Positions 1 through 10,153 are shown, counted from the first letter of the stretch. The stretch is DNA of 17,452 nt from Flavobacteriales bacterium (GCA_002705485.1 PAGT01000060.1:4679-22130); one strand, 5' to 3'. Numbers and translations: made by a program. The notes: generated by a model from the sequence alone, not told the origin.

Positions 1-1623
1 ATGACCGATAGTAAGGGTGTTATTAGAGCTGATAGAGACGGTTTGTCCTCTGAAAAAAAAGAGTTTGCTACAAAAAAGAACATTAAGACTTTAGAACAAG
101 CTTTAAAAAAAGCAGATGTTTTTATTGGACTTTCAAAAGGTAATATGATGACATCTAAGATGCTTTTATCTATGTCTAAAAATCCCATTGTATTTGCAAT
201 GGCCAATCCAAATCCTGAGATAAAGTACTCCCTTGCAATGAAAACTAGAAATGATGTTATAATGGCAACTGGTAGGTCAGATCACCCAAACCAAGTTAAT
301 AACGTTCTTGGCTTTCCTTTTATATTTAGGGGAGCATTGGATGTGAAAGCCACAAAAATAAATGACCAAATGAAAATGGCAGCAGTGAAAGCTCTAGCAT
401 CACTTGCAAAAGAGTCAGTGCCTGAATTTGTTAATATAGCATATGACAAAACTAAGTTAACATTTGGTAAAAATTACATAATTCCAAAACCATTTGATCC
501 AAGATTAATAACTAAAATTCCACCTGAGGTTGCTAGAGCTGCAATGAAATCTGGAGTTGCTCAAGAACCAATTGAATGTTGGGAAAAATATGAAGAAAAG
601 TTACACAGCAGGTTGGGAAATGACAAAAAAATTGTGAGGTTGTTAATGAATAGAGCTAAAGCAAACCCAAAAAAAATAATTTTTGCTGAAGCTGATCATC
701 TTGATGTATTGAAGGCTGCTCAAATCGTTTATGAAGAGGGTATTGGATATCCAATACTTCTAGGTGACAAAGATGTTATAGAAGATTTAAAGGCTCAGAT
801 TGAATTTGATGAGGAAGTGCCAATAATAGATCCTAAATCTGATCAAGAAGAAAAAAACAGAAAGATTTATGGAGAAAAGTATTGGCAATTAAGAAAAAGA
901 AAAGGAGTTACTTTATCTGGTGCAATAAATGTAATGAAACAAAGAAACTCTTATGCTGCAATGATGTTATTAAGTGATGATGGTGATGCATTGATTTCTG
1001 GTTATTCGAGGAGTTACCCTGTCACAGTCAAACCAATGTTAGAAATCATTGGAAAAGCAAAAGGTGTTAACAAAGTTGCAACCACCAACCTTATGATTAC
1101 AAACATGGGACCTATTTTTCTATCTGACACTTCTATAAATATTGATCCCAGTCCAAAGGATTTAGCAATTATTGCAAAAATGACTGCAGACACTGTAAAA
1201 ATGTTTGGAATGGAACCTAATATTGCTATGTTGTCCTATTCAAATTTTGGGTCGTCAACTCATCCGATGGCATTAAAAGTGAATCAAGCTGTAAAATACT
1301 TACATAGAAATTTTCCCGATTTAAATGTGGATGGGGAAGTTCAATCAGATTTCGCTTTGAACAAAGAAATGTTTAAAGATAAATTTTCTTTTTCTCGAAT
1401 ATCAAGGATGAATGTAAATACATTAATTTTTCCAAATTTGGATGCGGCAAATATTAATTATAAATTAATAAAAGAGTTGGATAAAGCCATGTCAATTGGA
1501 CCAATTATGATGGGAATGTCCAAAGCTGTTCACGTTCTTCAGTTAGGGGCAAGTGTTGAGGAGATGGTTAATATGTCAGCTGTTGCTGTGGTTGATGCAC
1601 AAAAAAAATCTAAATTAAAATAA
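1..1623 (+). CDS. maeB: NADP-dependent malic enzyme, MaeB hybrid type (5'-truncated)
   Basis: This gene encodes the C-terminal 540 residues of a malic enzyme fused to a phosphotransacetylase-like domain. The enzyme decarboxylates malate to pyruvate and yields NADPH in the cytoplasm. Residues 1-190 carry the end of the malic-enzyme NAD(P)-binding domain: MTDSKGVI at the window edge, VFIGLSKGN, FAMANPNPE and ATGRSDHPNQVNNVLGFP. Residues about 210-536 are the PTA-like domain, starting at RAKANPKKIIFAEAD and including the TGYSRSYP-like GYSRSYPV motif. From family knowledge, this domain in hybrid malic enzymes usually lacks transacetylase activity and senses acetyl-CoA. Family members have about 760 residues, so roughly 220 N-terminal residues lie upstream of the window, and the ATG at position 1 is an internal Met codon and not the start. 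The stop overlaps the ruvA ATG by 1 nt (TAATG), which suggests coupling. Confidence 0.95.
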   Translation: MTDSKGVIRADRDGLSSEKKEFATKKNIKTLEQALKKADVFIGLSKGNMMTSKMLLSMSKNPIVFAMANPNPEIKYSLAMKTRNDVIMATGRSDHPNQVNNVLGFPFIFRGALDVKATKINDQMKMAAVKALASLAKESVPEFVNIAYDKTKLTFGKNYIIPKPFDPRLITKIPPEVARAAMKSGVAQEPIECWEKYEEKLHSRLGNDKKIVRLLMNRAKANPKKIIFAEADHLDVLKAAQIVYEEGIGYPILLGDKDVIEDLKAQIEFDEEVPIIDPKSDQEEKNRKIYGEKYWQLRKRKGVTLSGAINVMKQRNSYAAMMLLSDDGDALISGYSRSYPVTVKPMLEIIGKAKGVNKVATTNLMITNMGPIFLSDTSINIDPSPKDLAIIAKMTADTVKMFGMEPNIAMLSYSNFGSSTHPMALKVNQAVKYLHRNFPDLNVDGEVQSDFALNKEMFKDKFSFSRISRMNVNTLIFPNLDAANINYKLIKELDKAMSIGPIMMGMSKAVHVLQLGASVEEMVNMSAVAVVDAQKKSKLK

Positions 1624-2204
1624 TGATTACAAAAATTACAGGAAGATTGGTTGAAAAATCTCCAACTGAGTTGGTCATTGACTGTAATGGTATTGGGTAT
1701 TTAGTCAATATATCTCTAAATACCTTTTCCATGATAGGAGATGATGAAAATATCAGCTTATTTACTTATTTACAAGTTAAAGAAGATTCGCATACTTTGT
1801 TTGGTTTCTGTGATAAACAGGAAAGAAATTTATTTAAAAAACTCATATCAGTTTCAGGGATTGGTGCTAGTACCGCAAGAACAATGTTGTCATCATTAAG
1901 TCCGGAGGAAATTCAAAATGCTATAATTTCTGAAAACGTATCCACTATTCAGTCCATCAAAGGGATTGGATTAAAAACCGCACAAAGGGTAATTATTGAC
2001 CTTAAGGACAAGGTTGGTCTAGTGTCAGAAAAAAATGAAATTAGTTCAAATATTTACAATACAAATCAAGATGAAGCGTTATCAGCATTAGAAGTATTAG
2101 GCTATGGAAGAAAACAAACTACCAAGATAGTCCAAATGTTGATTAATGAAAGCCCAGAAATAACTGTTGAACAGTTGATTAAAGGTGCTTTAAATAAATT
2201 ATAG
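1623..2204 (+). CDS. ruvA: Holliday junction branch migration protein RuvA
   Basis: This 193-residue protein has the usual RuvA length. RuvA binds four-way DNA junctions as a tetramer and loads the RuvB helicase during recombinational repair. Three domains are visible: an N-terminal OB-fold (about 1-64; starts MITKITGRLVEKSP and includes VKEDSHTLFGF), two helix-hairpin-helix motifs (LISVSGIGASTA at about 73-84 and IQSIKGIGLKTAQ at about 108-120), and a C-terminal RuvB-contacting helical domain (about 148-193, with DEALSALEVLGYG). The ATG overlaps the malic-enzyme stop by 1 nt, and sprA follows after 2 nt. The position directly upstream of sprA is one I recall as conserved in Flavobacteriia. 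No oddities were seen in the key motifs. Confidence 0.97.
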   Translation: MITKITGRLVEKSPTELVIDCNGIGYLVNISLNTFSMIGDDENISLFTYLQVKEDSHTLFGFCDKQERNLFKKLISVSGIGASTARTMLSSLSPEEIQNAIISENVSTIQSIKGIGLKTAQRVIIDLKDKVGLVSEKNEISSNIYNTNQDEALSALEVLGYGRKQTTKIVQMLINESPEITVEQLIKGALNKL

Positions 2205-2206
2205 AT

Positions 2207-5200
2207 TTGTATAAATTACTACCTGTAAAAGCAATAAAATTATCCTTTTTATTTGTTCTTATTTTTAGTTTTGACTTGAGTGGTCAAAAAACTATAAATC
2301 TTGATACAATTGGAGACATAATTTATTTAGGTAAATTCAAACTCTCTCCGCCTTCAAGCTTCAAATCCGAGTACACTTATGACCCATTTACTGATAAATA
2401 TATTTACAGTACACGAGCAGGAGAAATAGAAATCGGAACTCCTTTGGTTCTTACACCACAACAATACAGACTAATGATTAGGAAAAGTAATATTCAAAAT
2501 TACTTTAGGGAAAAACTGAAAATATTAGATGAGGAAGATTCTGATGACACAAAAAAAATTAGAAACTTATTACCCGATTTATATTTAAACTCAAATTTTT
2601 TTCAAACAATTTTTGGAGGTAACGAAATTGAGTTGAATCCACAAGGGTCTATATCAATGGATATTGGAGCAAGATATCAAAAAAGAGACAACCCATCTCT
2701 CTCCACAAGAAATCAAAGCAATATAAGTCTTGATTTCAATCAAGCAATAAGTTTAAGTTTAAATGGAAAAATTGGCGAAAGATTAACCATTACTTCTAAT
2801 TATGACACACAATCTACTTTTGATTTTCAAAACTTGTTAAAGCTGGATTATACACCAACTGAGGATGATATCATTCAAAAAATAGAATTGGGTAATGTTA
2901 GTATGCCATTGAGTGGCTCACTTATCTCTGGAGCGCAGAGTCTTTTTGGATTTAAGTCAGAATTAAAATTTGGAAATACAAGAGTAACAACGGTTCTTTC
3001 AGAACAAAGATCCCAATCTCAAACCGTATCAGCAAAAGGAAATGGAAGTTTTGAGGAGTTTGAAATTTCTCCTTTAGAATATGATGAGAATAGACATTTT
3101 TTTTTGACACAGTATTTTAGAGATAAATATGAAAATACTTTAAAAACTATTCCATATTTAAATACCCAAATAAACATAACAAGAATTGAAGTTTGGGTTA
3201 CTAACAGAGTTAATCAAACACAGAATGTTCGAAATATTCTTGCCCTACAAGATCTCGCTGAGTCAAATCCTGAAAAAGTTAAAATAGACGAATTGTACTC
3301 AAATTTTATTATTAAACCAGGTGAAAATATTTATCCAGATAACTCGGTCAATCAGTTTGACCCTGAAAAAATTGACAATGGATTACTTAATTCATCAATA
3401 AGAGAAATATCAACAGCTAAAGATGGTTTTGGGGTTATTTCCAACTCAGTCAGCGAAGGAGTAGATTACTCAATTTTGGAAAACGCAAGAAAATTAGGCC
3501 CCAATGAATACAGTTTAAATGAGAAACTTGGTTATATATCATTGAATCAGTCATTAAACAATGATGAAATTTTGGGAGTTGCATTTCAATATACTGTTGG
3601 TGGACAAGTTTTTCAAGTAGGTGAATTTGCAAATGATGGTATTGAGTCTACTGAAGTTAGTTCACAAAACAACCAAACTCAGATTTCGAATAATAGTCTT
3701 ATAGTAAAAATGTTAAAAAGTAGTTTAACAAATATTAGTCAACCAGTATGGGACTTAATGATGAAAAACATTTATTCTTTAGGATCATACCAAATAAATA
3801 AAGACGATTTTAAATTAAATATTTTTTATTCAAACCCGTCTCCAATCAATTATATAGAGGCAGTTGACAATAATACATGGCCAGATCATATAGACGGTAA
3901 AACATTATTAGCACTGTTTAACCTTGATAATTTAAACATGAATAATGATATTCAAATTGGAGGAGATGGTTTTTTTGATTTTGTGCCTAAACTAACAATT
4001 GACAGCAGTAATGGACTTATAATTTTTCCCTCAGTTGAACCATTTGGAAAATTTTTATTCGAACAATTAAAAAGTAAAAATTCAACAGGTGAGAGTTACT
4101 ATGATATAACTACTTATAATGAAAATCAAAAGAAATATGTTTACAATGAAATTTACTCCATGTCTAAAATTAGTGCTGAGGAAAAAATTGAAAAAAATAA
4201 ATTTAGATTAAGAGGCTCATACAAAGTTTCAGGTGACTCTGGCGGAATTCCAATAGGACAATTTAATATACCCAGAGGATCAGTCAAGGTAACAGCTGGG
4301 GGTAGACAATTACAAGAAGGAATAGATTATACTGTTAACTATCAGGCTGGAAGAGTCATGATTTTGGATGAAAATCTAAAAAATTCCAATACTCCTATTG
4401 ACATATCAACAGAAAGTAATTCTTTCTTTAATCAGCAGAAAAAAAGATTTTCAGGCGTTAATATTGAGCATAAATTCAATGATAACTTTATCGTTGGAGG
4501 AACATTGATGAACTTAAGCGAAAGATCAATCATACAGAAGGCCAATTACGGAGTAGAACCTGTAAATAATACAATGTTGGGTGTAAATGGTGTGTTTTCC
4601 TCAGAAATTCCAATTATCACCAGATTACTTAACAAACTTCCAAACATAAAAAGTAATGTTCCCTCTGTAGTTTCATTAAAAGGTGAGGTAGCTTATTTGC
4701 ATGCTGGTAGACCAAAAAGTTCTGGATATGAAAACAACGCAACTATTTACATTGATGATTTTGAAGGTTCCGAAACGAACATTGATCTAAAAGACACTTA
4801 CTCGTGGAGTTTATCAAGTGTTCCACTAAGTGTAAAAGGGTCTGAATTTCAAACAAATGATCTTAGAACGGGGTATTATAGAGCTAAATTAGCTTGGTAT
4901 AACATTGATCCAGTTTTTTACACAAGACAAAGACCTTCTGAAATTGACGATAATGAATTATCTAAAAATGAAACTAGAAGAATTTTTATTGATGAAATAT
5001 TTCCTCAACAAGACCTTATTGAGGGACAGTCAAGAATTCAGAACACACTGGATTTAAATTTTATTCCTAGCCAAAAAGGACCATATAATAATAACGAAAC
5101 TAATTTGTTCAAAACTGATCTAAAAAATAATTGGGCTGGAATAACTAGAAAAATTAATTCAACAAATTTTGAACAGTCCAATGTAGAGTTTATTCAATTT

Positions 5201-8200
5201 TGGTTGTTGGACACTTTTAGTGATAATGAGTCAACACAAAATGAATTAGGAACTTTAGTTATTAATCTTGGAAATATTTCTGAGGATATACTAAGTGACG
5301 GAAAAAAATTATATGAAAACGGTTTGCCATCAGCAAATTCACAGCAATTGGTAAATACCTCAAATTGGGGAAGATCTCCAGCTACTCAGTCTTTGATATA
5401 TTCGTTTGATTCGGATCCCAATAATAGAGTTTTACAAGATTTAGGATATGACGGTTTGAATGATTCTGATGAAACTTCTATTTATTCAAACGGATCAATT
5501 TCAGATCCAGCGGGAGATAATTATGAGTATTATCTAAATGCTGTTGGAGGAATACAAAACAGATATTTAAATTACAATGGTGTACAAGGCAATTCACCTG
5601 TTTCAACAACCAATGCAAACAGAGGCTCAACCACAATTCCAGATGTTGAAGATGTTAATCAGGACAATACAATGAATACCATTAATAGTTACTATGAATA
5701 CAAAATACCAATTAAAAAGTCTATGAACGTGGTAAATCATCCATTTGTAAGTGATGTGAGGGAAAATGTAAAAGTAGATTTACCTAATGGACAGACTAAA
5801 ACAACACGATGGATACAATTCAAAATTCCCGTATTCCAACAATTTTATAAAAACAGTAATTATAGTAATTACTTTGAGTCAATTAATGGGCTAGACAATT
5901 TAAGATCTATTCGTTTCATGAGAATTTTTTTGAAGGACTTCTCTAACCCTGTAACATTTAGATTTGGAACTCTAGACTTAGTAAGAACAGAGTGGAAGAG
6001 ATATACTAAAAGTCTGAATAAACAAAATATTTCATATAATAATACTTCATTTGATATCGGGTCTGTCAACATTTTAGAAAATGAAAACAGAGTCCCTATT
6101 AACTATGTTCTCCCACCTGGAGTTCAAAGAGAGGAAATAAATGCCAATAATTCGATAATAAGACAAAATGAACAGTCATTATCAGTTAAAATTGAGAACC
6201 TTAACCCTGGTGACTCCAGAGCTGTCTATAAAAACCTCGATTTTGATATGAGACAATATAAAAGATTGAAAATGTACATACATGCAGAATCTTTAGAGGG
6301 AAGTCCTAAATTACCAGGCTTGGGAGCGAACGAAGATTATGACAAAAGACTCGTTGGTTTTATTAGATTAGGCTCTGATTTCTCTGAAAACTATTATCAA
6401 ATAGAAGTTCCATTAACCCCCACTGATTACAACGAAAGTGCATCCAATAGACTTTCAAGTGAGGCTGTATGGCAACCTGATTCAAATTCAATTGATTTTT
6501 TACTGGAAAAATTGACAAAATTAAAGGCATTAACTATAGATGGAAGCGTAAACTCGATTAACACAGTCTATTTTAATGAAAACTTAGAAATAATTGATGA
6601 ATATGAGTCTATTTCATCTTTACCAGGTGATAAGAAATATAAGTTTGCAATCAAAGGAAACCCCTCCATTGGTAGTATAAAAAGTTTGATGATTGGAGTT
6701 AAAAACCCCTCTTTAACTCCTGGTGATATACTTTCAGGGGAAGTATGGTTTAATGAACTTAGACTTTCGGAAATTGATGGCAAAGGAGGCTGGGCTGCAT
6801 TGGGATCTGTTGATGCAAATTTAGCTGACCTTGGAAATGTTTCTTTTTCAGGAAAAATTTCGACAATTGGTTTTGGATCAATAGACAAAACACCTAATCA
6901 AAGAAGTAGAGAGGAATTGAGGCAGTATGGCTTTGTTGGTAGTATTGATTTCGGTAGATTTTTACCAACAAAATGGGGAGTTCAAATCCCCATTGCTTAC
7001 TCAATTAATAACCAAACATCAACACCTGAATATGATCCATATTATCAAGATATAAAGTTAAATGAAAGGTTAAATTCTAGCACAAGAAGTTCTCAAAGAG
7101 ATTCAATAAATAATCAAGCAATAGCTTATAAGCAATCCAAAAATATAAGTTTGATTGGATTACGAAAGAACAGGTCTGAGGGTCAAAAGGAAAGGATTTA
7201 TGATATTGAAAATTTCGATTTCTCATACAGTTATAATCAAGAACTAGAACATGATTTTGAAATTGAAAATTTAACCAAAAAGACTGTAAGAGCTGGAGTT
7301 CAGTACAACTTTGATTTGAATCCATTTGTTATTAGTCCTTTTCAAAACATAACTTTTTTAAACAATAAAGCTTATCTAAAATGGTTAAGTGAATTCAATA
7401 TCAACCCAATATTATCGAATATATCTTTTGATACAAATATCAATAGAGCGTTCAACAGTCAACAATTTAGAGAGGTTTATATTGAAGGCGCTGACGCATC
7501 AAAACAAATTACTTTACCTAAAATACAACAAAGAAACTTCATGTTTGATTGGAATTTGAGCATGAGTCAAAATTTAACGAATTCATTGAGATTGGATTTT
7601 TCTGCATCAAACAACAGTATAGTAAAAAATTATCTAAAAAACGATCAAAATGGAAACCTAATTGTAGACAATGATTTTGAAATTTGGGATGGATTCTGGA
7701 ACACAGGTGAAACATATTCTCATAATCAATCTCTAAGAGTTAACTACGAAATACCTTTTAAATTATTTCCTTTAATAGATTTTATTTCTTCAAACTACAG
7801 TTACAATGGAGATTTCAGTTGGGAGAGAGGATCTGATGCAATGGCTCAAGTTGAGGATGAGCTTGGCAATGTTTTAGGAAGAGTAAATACCATTCAAAAT
7901 GCAAACACTCAATCACTAAATACTTCTTTAAACCTCTCCAGATTTTATAGAAACATTGGACTGACACAAAAAAGAAAACTTAATAATACAGTACAAAGAA
8001 TTAAAAACATTCTAATTGGTTTTGCAACTGGGATTTCAAGGTTTAGGGTGAATTACTCTGAAAATAATGGCCAGGTGTTACCAGGCTATACGCAGTCACT
8101 TGGTTTTCTTGGAACCACCAAGCCTTCTCTTGGTTTTGTTTTTGGCAGTCAATCTGATATAAGATTTGAGGCTGCTAAAAATGGGTGGCTTACTGAGTTT

Positions 8201-9340
8201 CCAAGCTTTAATGAGCAATACACTAAGGTGCACAATAATAAGTTTGATCTGGTGGCTGAGATAAGTTGGTTTGATGATTTTAGCATTGATATTAATGCAA
8301 ATAAATCATATTCTGAAAATTTCTTTGAAAATTTTTCAGTTACTAATAATGAATACAATTCCTTGAACCCTTACAAATCTGGAAATTTCTCAATTTCAAC
8401 AATTATGTTAAAAACATCTTTTGAAAAAAGTGATCAAAACAATTCAGAAACCTTTGGGGATTTCCAAAAAAATAGATTAATAATTGCTAAAAGACTTGCT
8501 TTGTTGAACGGGAATTCAAATGGCCAAGTTGATGAAGCAGGGTTCCCTCAAGGTTATGGAAAAAATAATCAAGCAGTCTTAATCCCTTCATTTATAGCTG
8601 CATATAGTGGATCAGACCCAAACAAGATATCATTAAATGCAATCAAAAATACTCCGCTTCCAAACTGGTCTATCCAATACACAGGATTAATTAATATGGA
8701 GTTTTTTAAAGACCGGTTTAAAAGATTTAGTCTCAGTCATTCATATAGATCGAGCTACACGCTTAATAGTTTTAAATCCAATTTGGAATTTGATCCAAAC
8801 AACAACATGTTAACTGACCAATCTGGAAACTTTTTAAATGAGATCTTATATACAAACATTAACTTGGTTGAACAATTCAATCCATTAATTAAATTGGATA
8901 TGGAATTTAAAAATGATATTAGATTTTTGTTAGAAATGAAAAAAGATAGAGCCTTGTCTCTAAGCTTAGACAATAATTTATTAACTGAAACAACTGGTAT
9001 GGACTATTCAATAGGTTTCGGATATAGAGTGAAAGATTTAAAATTTAGAAATAATATTGGGGGAAGGCAGAGCGTTTCCAGTGGTGATCTAAATATTAAA
9101 GCCGACTTAAACTATAGAGATAATATTACAATCATTAGAAATCTAGATATTTTAGATAATAAGGTAACAGCAGGGCAGTCTGTATGGTCTTTTAAGATCT
9201 CTGCTGATTATGCATTGAGTAAAAGTTTTAACGCTGTTTTCTTTTATGACCATTTATTCTCTGAATTTGCAATTTCAACTGCTTTTCCACAAACAACCAT
9301 CAGATCTGGTTTGACCTTAAGATATAATTTTGGCGATTAA
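2207..9340 (+). CDS. sprA: T9SS outer-membrane translocon protein SprA (Sov)
   Basis: This 2377-residue protein is close to the roughly 2400 residues of Flavobacterium SprA. SprA is the very large beta-barrel that forms the outer-membrane conduit of the type IX secretion system and is needed for gliding motility where that occurs. A signal peptide is evident (residues about 1-26: basic start, hydrophobic LSFLFVLIFSF, then SGQ). An SprA_N-type segment occurs near residues 190-256 (ERLTITSNYDTQS; GNVSMPLSGSLISGAQSLFG). A second related segment occurs near 674-725 (SGDSGGIPIGQFNIPRGSVK; GIDYTVNYQAGRV). IYIDDFEGSE is near residue 845. The C-terminal half is rich in alternating beta-strand patterns with Asn/Ser turns and ends RYNFGD, typical of outer-membrane barrels. 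The start is a TTG 2 nt after ruvA. No ATG gives a signal peptide, and an in-frame stop at 2195-2197 rules out a longer reading frame. Confidence 0.95.
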   Translation: MYKLLPVKAIKLSFLFVLIFSFDLSGQKTINLDTIGDIIYLGKFKLSPPSSFKSEYTYDPFTDKYIYSTRAGEIEIGTPLVLTPQQYRLMIRKSNIQNYFREKLKILDEEDSDDTKKIRNLLPDLYLNSNFFQTIFGGNEIELNPQGSISMDIGARYQKRDNPSLSTRNQSNISLDFNQAISLSLNGKIGERLTITSNYDTQSTFDFQNLLKLDYTPTEDDIIQKIELGNVSMPLSGSLISGAQSLFGFKSELKFGNTRVTTVLSEQRSQSQTVSAKGNGSFEEFEISPLEYDENRHFFLTQYFRDKYENTLKTIPYLNTQINITRIEVWVTNRVNQTQNVRNILALQDLAESNPEKVKIDELYSNFIIKPGENIYPDNSVNQFDPEKIDNGLLNSSIREISTAKDGFGVISNSVSEGVDYSILENARKLGPNEYSLNEKLGYISLNQSLNNDEILGVAFQYTVGGQVFQVGEFANDGIESTEVSSQNNQTQISNNSLIVKMLKSSLTNISQPVWDLMMKNIYSLGSYQINKDDFKLNIFYSNPSPINYIEAVDNNTWPDHIDGKTLLALFNLDNLNMNNDIQIGGDGFFDFVPKLTIDSSNGLIIFPSVEPFGKFLFEQLKSKNSTGESYYDITTYNENQKKYVYNEIYSMSKISAEEKIEKNKFRLRGSYKVSGDSGGIPIGQFNIPRGSVKVTAGGRQLQEGIDYTVNYQAGRVMILDENLKNSNTPIDISTESNSFFNQQKKRFSGVNIEHKFNDNFIVGGTLMNLSERSIIQKANYGVEPVNNTMLGVNGVFSSEIPIITRLLNKLPNIKSNVPSVVSLKGEVAYLHAGRPKSSGYENNATIYIDDFEGSETNIDLKDTYSWSLSSVPLSVKGSEFQTNDLRTGYYRAKLAWYNIDPVFYTRQRPSEIDDNELSKNETRRIFIDEIFPQQDLIEGQSRIQNTLDLNFIPSQKGPYNNNETNLFKTDLKNNWAGITRKINSTNFEQSNVEFIQFWLLDTFSDNESTQNELGTLVINLGNISEDILSDGKKLYENGLPSANSQQLVNTSNWGRSPATQSLIYSFDSDPNNRVLQDLGYDGLNDSDETSIYSNGSISDPAGDNYEYYLNAVGGIQNRYLNYNGVQGNSPVSTTNANRGSTTIPDVEDVNQDNTMNTINSYYEYKIPIKKSMNVVNHPFVSDVRENVKVDLPNGQTKTTRWIQFKIPVFQQFYKNSNYSNYFESINGLDNLRSIRFMRIFLKDFSNPVTFRFGTLDLVRTEWKRYTKSLNKQNISYNNTSFDIGSVNILENENRVPINYVLPPGVQREEINANNSIIRQNEQSLSVKIENLNPGDSRAVYKNLDFDMRQYKRLKMYIHAESLEGSPKLPGLGANEDYDKRLVGFIRLGSDFSENYYQIEVPLTPTDYNESASNRLSSEAVWQPDSNSIDFLLEKLTKLKALTIDGSVNSINTVYFNENLEIIDEYESISSLPGDKKYKFAIKGNPSIGSIKSLMIGVKNPSLTPGDILSGEVWFNELRLSEIDGKGGWAALGSVDANLADLGNVSFSGKISTIGFGSIDKTPNQRSREELRQYGFVGSIDFGRFLPTKWGVQIPIAYSINNQTSTPEYDPYYQDIKLNERLNSSTRSSQRDSINNQAIAYKQSKNISLIGLRKNRSEGQKERIYDIENFDFSYSYNQELEHDFEIENLTKKTVRAGVQYNFDLNPFVISPFQNITFLNNKAYLKWLSEFNINPILSNISFDTNINRAFNSQQFREVYIEGADASKQITLPKIQQRNFMFDWNLSMSQNLTNSLRLDFSASNNSIVKNYLKNDQNGNLIVDNDFEIWDGFWNTGETYSHNQSLRVNYEIPFKLFPLIDFISSNYSYNGDFSWERGSDAMAQVEDELGNVLGRVNTIQNANTQSLNTSLNLSRFYRNIGLTQKRKLNNTVQRIKNILIGFATGISRFRVNYSENNGQVLPGYTQSLGFLGTTKPSLGFVFGSQSDIRFEAAKNGWLTEFPSFNEQYTKVHNNKFDLVAEISWFDDFSIDINANKSYSENFFENFSVTNNEYNSLNPYKSGNFSISTIMLKTSFEKSDQNNSETFGDFQKNRLIIAKRLALLNGNSNGQVDEAGFPQGYGKNNQAVLIPSFIAAYSGSDPNKISLNAIKNTPLPNWSIQYTGLINMEFFKDRFKRFSLSHSYRSSYTLNSFKSNLEFDPNNNMLTDQSGNFLNEILYTNINLVEQFNPLIKLDMEFKNDIRFLLEMKKDRALSLSLDNNLLTETTGMDYSIGFGYRVKDLKFRNNIGGRQSVSSGDLNIKADLNYRDNITIIRNLDILDNKVTAGQSVWSFKISADYALSKSFNAVFFYDHLFSEFAISTAFPQTTIRSGLTLRYNFGD

Positions 9341-9393
9341 TTGTATGAAAAAATATTTTTAAAACTTACATTTACTACAATCAAAGTTTACAA

Positions 9394-9774
9394 ATGGAAA
9401 TCAAATCAGAACTAAAATATACAAAGGACCACGAATGGATTGAAATCGATGGAAAAATAGCAACTGTAGGTATTACAGACTACGCTCAGGGTGAATTGGG
9501 AGATATTGTTTATGTAGAAATTGAAACATTAGATGAAATACTTGATAAAGAAGAGGTTTTTGGATCTGTTGAGGCTGTTAAAACTGTCTCAGATTTATTT
9601 TTACCTGTTTCAGGAAAGATTGTTGAGGTTAATCAAAAAATTGAAGATAGTCCTGAAATTATCAATGAGGATCCTTACAACGATGGATGGATCATCAAGA
9701 TGGAAATTGAAAATGAAGAAGAGTTAAATGAACTATTGGATGCTGGAGCATATTCAAAATTAATTGGCTTGTAA
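9394..9774 (+). CDS. gcvH: Glycine cleavage system H protein
   Basis: This 126-residue lipoyl carrier protein shuttles the aminomethyl group of glycine between the P, T and L proteins of the glycine cleavage system. The lipoyl-accepting lysine is K63 within the canonical GSVEAVKTVSDLF motif. Other family hallmarks are YTKDHEWIE at the N-terminus, VGITDYAQGELGDIVYVE, PVSGKIVEVN and NEDPYNDGWIIKM. It lies 53 nt after sprA. An imperfect -7-like element (TACATTTA, 9367-9374) lies in that gap with a TTG 23 nt further upstream, so an extra promoter is possible but weak. Genes for the P, T and L proteins are not in the window, which is common in Bacteroidota, where gcvH sits alone next to sprA. Confidence 0.97.
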   Translation: MEIKSELKYTKDHEWIEIDGKIATVGITDYAQGELGDIVYVEIETLDEILDKEEVFGSVEAVKTVSDLFLPVSGKIVEVNQKIEDSPEIINEDPYNDGWIIKMEIENEEELNELLDAGAYSKLIGL

Positions 9775-10125
9775 TTGCATAAAAAATTCACAATATTTTT
9801 TACTTCATTAGTAATAATAATTTCTTTAGTTCCTCTTCCTGAGCTACCCTTAAAAAACTTTAGTCTTAACGACAAATTAATGCATCTGTTAACATATTTT
9901 CTTTTGTGTACATCGTGGATTAGGCTTAGATATATTGAAAGTAAGGTTTTGGATTCAAAATATATTTATTTTGTCATAATTATTGCTGTTTTTACAGAAA
10001 TTTTGCAAGGTATAACTCCAATAAATAGACATTTTGAAATTTTGGATATTCTTGCGAATCTATTGGGAATCTTTATGTCTTTATCGTTAAGTTATTTATA
10101 TATTTTTAAAAATAAAAAGAACTAG
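9775..10125 (+). CDS. VanZ-like family membrane protein
   Basis: This 116-residue integral membrane protein has about four hydrophobic segments (about 3-21, 36-52, 63-80 and 92-112). VanZ-fold signatures are visible: NDKLMHLLTYFLL, then FTEILQGITPINRHFEILD and ILANLLGI, giving the family's spaced E, Q, R, D, N and G residues. VanZ itself gives low-level teicoplanin resistance, but the flavobacterial relatives are small uncharacterised membrane proteins, so no resistance function is inferred. The only plausible start is a TTG directly abutting the gcvH stop, because the next Met (residue 36, in KLMHLL) would remove the first membrane segment. The zero-nt gap suggests co-translation with gcvH. 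Confidence 0.85.
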   Translation: MHKKFTIFFTSLVIIISLVPLPELPLKNFSLNDKLMHLLTYFLLCTSWIRLRYIESKVLDSKYIYFVIIIAVFTEILQGITPINRHFEILDILANLLGIFMSLSLSYLYIFKNKKN

Positions 10126-10153
10126 GTTTTTTTAAAAAAAAAAAAATTATATT

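Noticed and set aside
1..3. ATG at the first base as the true start of the malic enzyme
   Set aside because: MTDSKGVI is internal to the malic enzyme family and about 220 residues of the N-terminal domain are missing, so the gene is cut by the window edge.
3450..8973. Several reverse-strand reading frames of 60-106 codons inside sprA
   Set aside because: They lie opposite a continuous, well-supported 2377-residue protein and show no recognisable domains or start context.
9533..9875. Overlapping frames within and opposite gcvH (9533-9727 + and 9675-9875 -)
   Set aside because: They coincide with the gcvH coding sequence and show low-complexity shadow translations.
9775..10125. VanZ-like gene as a glycopeptide resistance determinant
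   Set aside because: There are no van operon neighbours and it sits in a housekeeping gene run. Small VanZ-fold proteins are common in Flavobacteriia without a resistance role.
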